Below are positions 62,617 through 64,000 of a stretch of DNA of 64,000 bases, in pieces. Positions within the stretch are counted from its first letter, which is position 1, and each line of letters opens with the position of its first letter. Under the pieces are notes generated by a model, which saw only the letters and a program-made list of their open reading frames with translations, had not been told where the DNA came from and did not search any database. The translations under genes and the position numbers were made by a program. Source of the DNA: Streptomyces sp. NRRL S-646 (GTDB taxonomy: Bacteria; Actinomycetota; Actinomycetes; Streptomycetales; Streptomycetaceae); NCBI RefSeq assembly GCF_000720765.1, contig NZ_JODC01000014.1, positions 62,001-126,000 on the forward strand. Reading direction: 5' to 3'.

Positions 62617-63300
62617 TACACGACCGCGGACCGCGTCGGCATGGGTGCGCATCTCGCCGCCGAGGGCCTGCTCGACGGGTACGGCACCGTGGAGCAGGCC
62701 CTCGCCCACTGGCGTGAGATCACCGACCGGCAGTGGGCGCGGTTCTCGGCGGGTGAGGTGACCTTCGAGGGCCAGCGCCGCGATCGCGTAAGGGTGTTCC
62801 TCGGCGAGCAGTTGACCGATGCCCGGGCCGACGCCTGGTTCCAGCGGTACATGACGCACTACGAGGCCGCCTGGGCCCTCTTCCCGGACGTCCTGCCCGC
62901 CCTGGACGCCCTCGCCGCCAGCCACCGACACGCGGTGCTGTCCAACTCCAGCCTCACCGTCCAGGACCGCAAGCTGCGCACCCTCGGCGTGCACGACCGC
63001 TTCGAGGTCATCCTGTGCGCCGCCGAACTCGGCGTCTCCAAGCCCGAGGCCGGCGCCTTCCTGGCCGCCTGCGAGGCCCTGGAACTCGCACCGCACCAGG
63101 TCGCGTACGTCGGGGACCACCCGGAGATCGACGGGCGCGGTGCCGCCGAGGCCGGACTGCTGTCGGTGTGGATCGACCGCGACGGCGCGCACACCAGCGG
63201 TGACGCACCCACGGGCCCCCACCGGATCGCCTCCCTCGCCGAACTCCCCGCGATCCTCCGCGCCGATACCCGTTTTGGAGCCCCGTCCACCTTCAGGTAA
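62569..63300 (+). CDS. HAD superfamily hydrolase
   Basis: A 243-residue HAD phosphatase/dehalogenase-like enzyme. Motif I WDVDDTLFD (Asp9 nucleophile and Asp11 acid), motif II in VLSNSS, motif III Lys in GVSKPEAGAF and motif IV GDHPEIDGRGA are all present, with an alpha-helical cap (about 20-95). The substrate is not predictable. TACCGT lies 7 nt before the ATG and no Shine-Dalgarno is seen, suggesting a leaderless mRNA. The gene's upstream region and first 16 codons are tandemly duplicated in front of it. Confidence 0.88.
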   Translation: MAIRAVVWDVDDTLFDYTTADRVGMGAHLAAEGLLDGYGTVEQALAHWREITDRQWARFSAGEVTFEGQRRDRVRVFLGEQLTDARADAWFQRYMTHYEAAWALFPDVLPALDALAASHRHAVLSNSSLTVQDRKLRTLGVHDRFEVILCAAELGVSKPEAGAFLAACEALELAPHQVAYVGDHPEIDGRGAAEAGLLSVWIDRDGAHTSGDAPTGPHRIASLAELPAILRADTRFGAPSTFR

Positions 63301-63391
63301 TGTTCTTCCTGCGCCGCCGGAGAGCGGGCCGAAAGGCCGGGAACCGGAGGAGCAAACTAGAACAAGATCCCCGCAAGGGCTTGCGTTCCAG

Positions 63392-63463
63392 TGGCCTATG
63401 GTGTAATTGGCAGCACGACTGATTCTGGTTCAGTTAGTCTTGGTTCGAGTCCAGGTAGGCCAG
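63392..63463 (+). tRNA. tRNA-Gln (anticodon CTG), copy 1
   Basis: A 72-nt cloverleaf. Acceptor TGGCCTA pairs with TAGGCCA; the anticodon stem ACTGA/TCAGT holds loop TTCTGGT with anticodon CTG (63425-63427); the T-arm is TTGGTTCGAGTCCAG-like. The discriminator is G, and no CCA is encoded. Confidence 0.93.
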
Positions 63464-63503
63464 CTCGCGGAGCTCATCCGTAAACCGCGGATCCTTTCCG
63501 CAG

Positions 63504-63576
63504 GCCCCCGTTGTGTAGCGGCCTAGCACGCTGCCCTCTCAAGGCAGTAGCGCCGGTTCGAATCCGGTCGGGGGTA
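63504..63576 (+). tRNA. tRNA-Glu (anticodon CTC), copy 1
   Basis: A 73-nt cloverleaf. Acceptor GCCCCCG pairs with CGGGGGT; anticodon stem CTGCC/GGCAG holds loop CTCTCAA with anticodon CTC (63538-63540); the T-arm is GCCGGTTCGAATCCGGT. Discriminator A. It differs from the two other Glu genes in one anticodon-stem base pair. Confidence 0.93.
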
Positions 63577-63605
63577 CTGATCTCGATCAACTCGGGATCG
63601 CTAGG

Positions 63606-63678
63606 GCCCCCGTTGTGTAGCGGCCTAGCACGCCGCCCTCTCAAGGCGGTAGCGCCGGTTCGAATCCGGTCGGGGGTA
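63606..63678 (+). tRNA. tRNA-Glu (anticodon CTC), copy 2
   Basis: A 73-nt cloverleaf identical to the preceding Glu tRNA except for the anticodon stem CCGCC/GGCGG, a compensated change. Confidence 0.93.
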
Positions 63679-63698
63679 CAAACTGGTCTAAACCACAT

Positions 63699-63770
63699 TG
63701 GTCTATGGTGTAATTGGCAGCACGACTGATTCTGGTTCAGTTAGTCTTGGTTCGAGTCCAGGTAGACCAG
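63699..63770 (+). tRNA. tRNA-Gln (anticodon CTG), copy 2
   Basis: A 72-nt cloverleaf matching the first Gln tRNA except for a compensated acceptor-stem change (TGGTCTA with TAGACCA). Confidence 0.93.
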
Positions 63771-63798
63771 CTCGGACCTGCGGAAACGCAGGCTCCAC

Positions 63799-63871
63799 GC
63801 CCCCGTTGTGTAGCGGCCTAGCACGCCGCCCTCTCAAGGCGGTAGCGCCGGTTCGAATCCGGTCGGGGGTA
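63799..63871 (+). tRNA. tRNA-Glu (anticodon CTC), copy 3
   Basis: A 73-nt cloverleaf identical to the second Glu copy, including the anticodon stem CCGCC/GGCGG. It is the last tRNA before a terminator. Confidence 0.93.
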
Positions 63872-63877
63872 CACCGA

Positions 63878-63907
63878 GAAGGCCCTTCGCTTCGGCGGGG
63901 GGCCTTC
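63878..63907. terminator. Terminator after the tRNA cluster
   Basis: GAAGGCCC pairs with GGGCCTTC around a 14-base loop. It ends the tRNA transcript and faces the convergent partial gene. Confidence 0.65.
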
Positions 63908-63924
63908 GCCGTGCCCTGCGACGG

Positions 63925-64000
63925 CTACGCGAAGCCGTACCGCCGCGTCGTCTCCTCCTCCTGCGCCAGTCGGTGCAGTGCCTGGAGCACCGGCTCGTTG
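63925..64000 (-). CDS. 3' end of a minus-strand gene (partial)
   Basis: On the minus strand the frame from the window edge reads NEPVLQALHRLAQEEETTRR and YGFA, then TAG at 63927-63925. It is an acidic, helical C-terminus with normal Streptomyces codon use. The rest lies outside the window, so identity cannot be given. Confidence 0.55.
   Translation of the reverse strand, partial: NEPVLQALHRLAQEEETTRRYGFA

Overview
The window is a GC-rich actinobacterial chromosome segment, almost certainly Streptomyces. GTG and TTG starts are frequent, third positions are GC-saturated, and Streptomyces intergenic hairpin repeats are present. The gene order serA - putB/pruA - leuB - ilvE - urease-like ureAB/ureC - agmatine deiminase - cimA - accB/accE - two conservons - gltX - Gln/Glu tRNAs matches what I recall of the core region of S. 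coelicolor and relatives. Most of the window is therefore ordinary chromosomal backbone with accessory insertions.

Left part (1-13 kb): the 3' end of serA; a divergent drug-efflux MFS/TetR pair; and a four-gene, translationally coupled Dpp/Nik-type ABC importer on the minus strand (substrate-binding lipoprotein, one fused double permease, two ATPases). A Zur-like 7-1-7 palindrome lies just upstream of the importer, so it is probably a zinc or zinc-chelate uptake system. It abuts a truncated HAD-hydrolase remnant, which suggests insertion. Next come a PucR-type regulator and the proline catabolic genes putB and pruA; the 3' end of putB is duplicated in the putB-pruA gap.

Middle part (13-31 kb): an exported purple acid phosphatase divergent from leuB; ilvE; an NCS1 permease whose normal stop is missing, so that its frame runs antisense through ilvE; a urease-like operon with agmatine deiminase and a TetR regulator, with matching operators in the divergent promoter region; two tandem TolB-like secreted proteins; and cimA behind a possible Ile-Ile leader-peptide attenuator. 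ilvE, leuB and cimA serve branched-chain amino acid synthesis.

Accessory part (29-44 kb): divergent secreted glycosidases (GH30 with ricin domain; GH3 with carbohydrate-binding and Calx-beta domains), a Gly-rich membrane protein, MarR/FUSC, a small graveyard of frameshifted and fused gene pieces, a secreted lectin-like protein, a DUF899 protein, an amidase, YceI, and a PL8 polysaccharide lyase whose signal peptide carries a rare TTA codon (bldA-dependent translation).

Right part (44-64 kb): acyl-CoA carboxylase accB-accE; two complete tandem conservons (cvnABCD, eukaryote-like GTPase switches) on the minus strand; a small unknown ORF; a fumarylacetoacetase-family hydrolase with gltX; a secreted beta-propeller protein; a HAD hydrolase with a tandemly duplicated 5' end; and five tRNA genes (Gln, Glu, Glu, Gln, Glu) close to gltX. 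Actinobacteria generally make Gln-tRNA through GltX plus the amidotransferase, so this cluster is functionally coherent.
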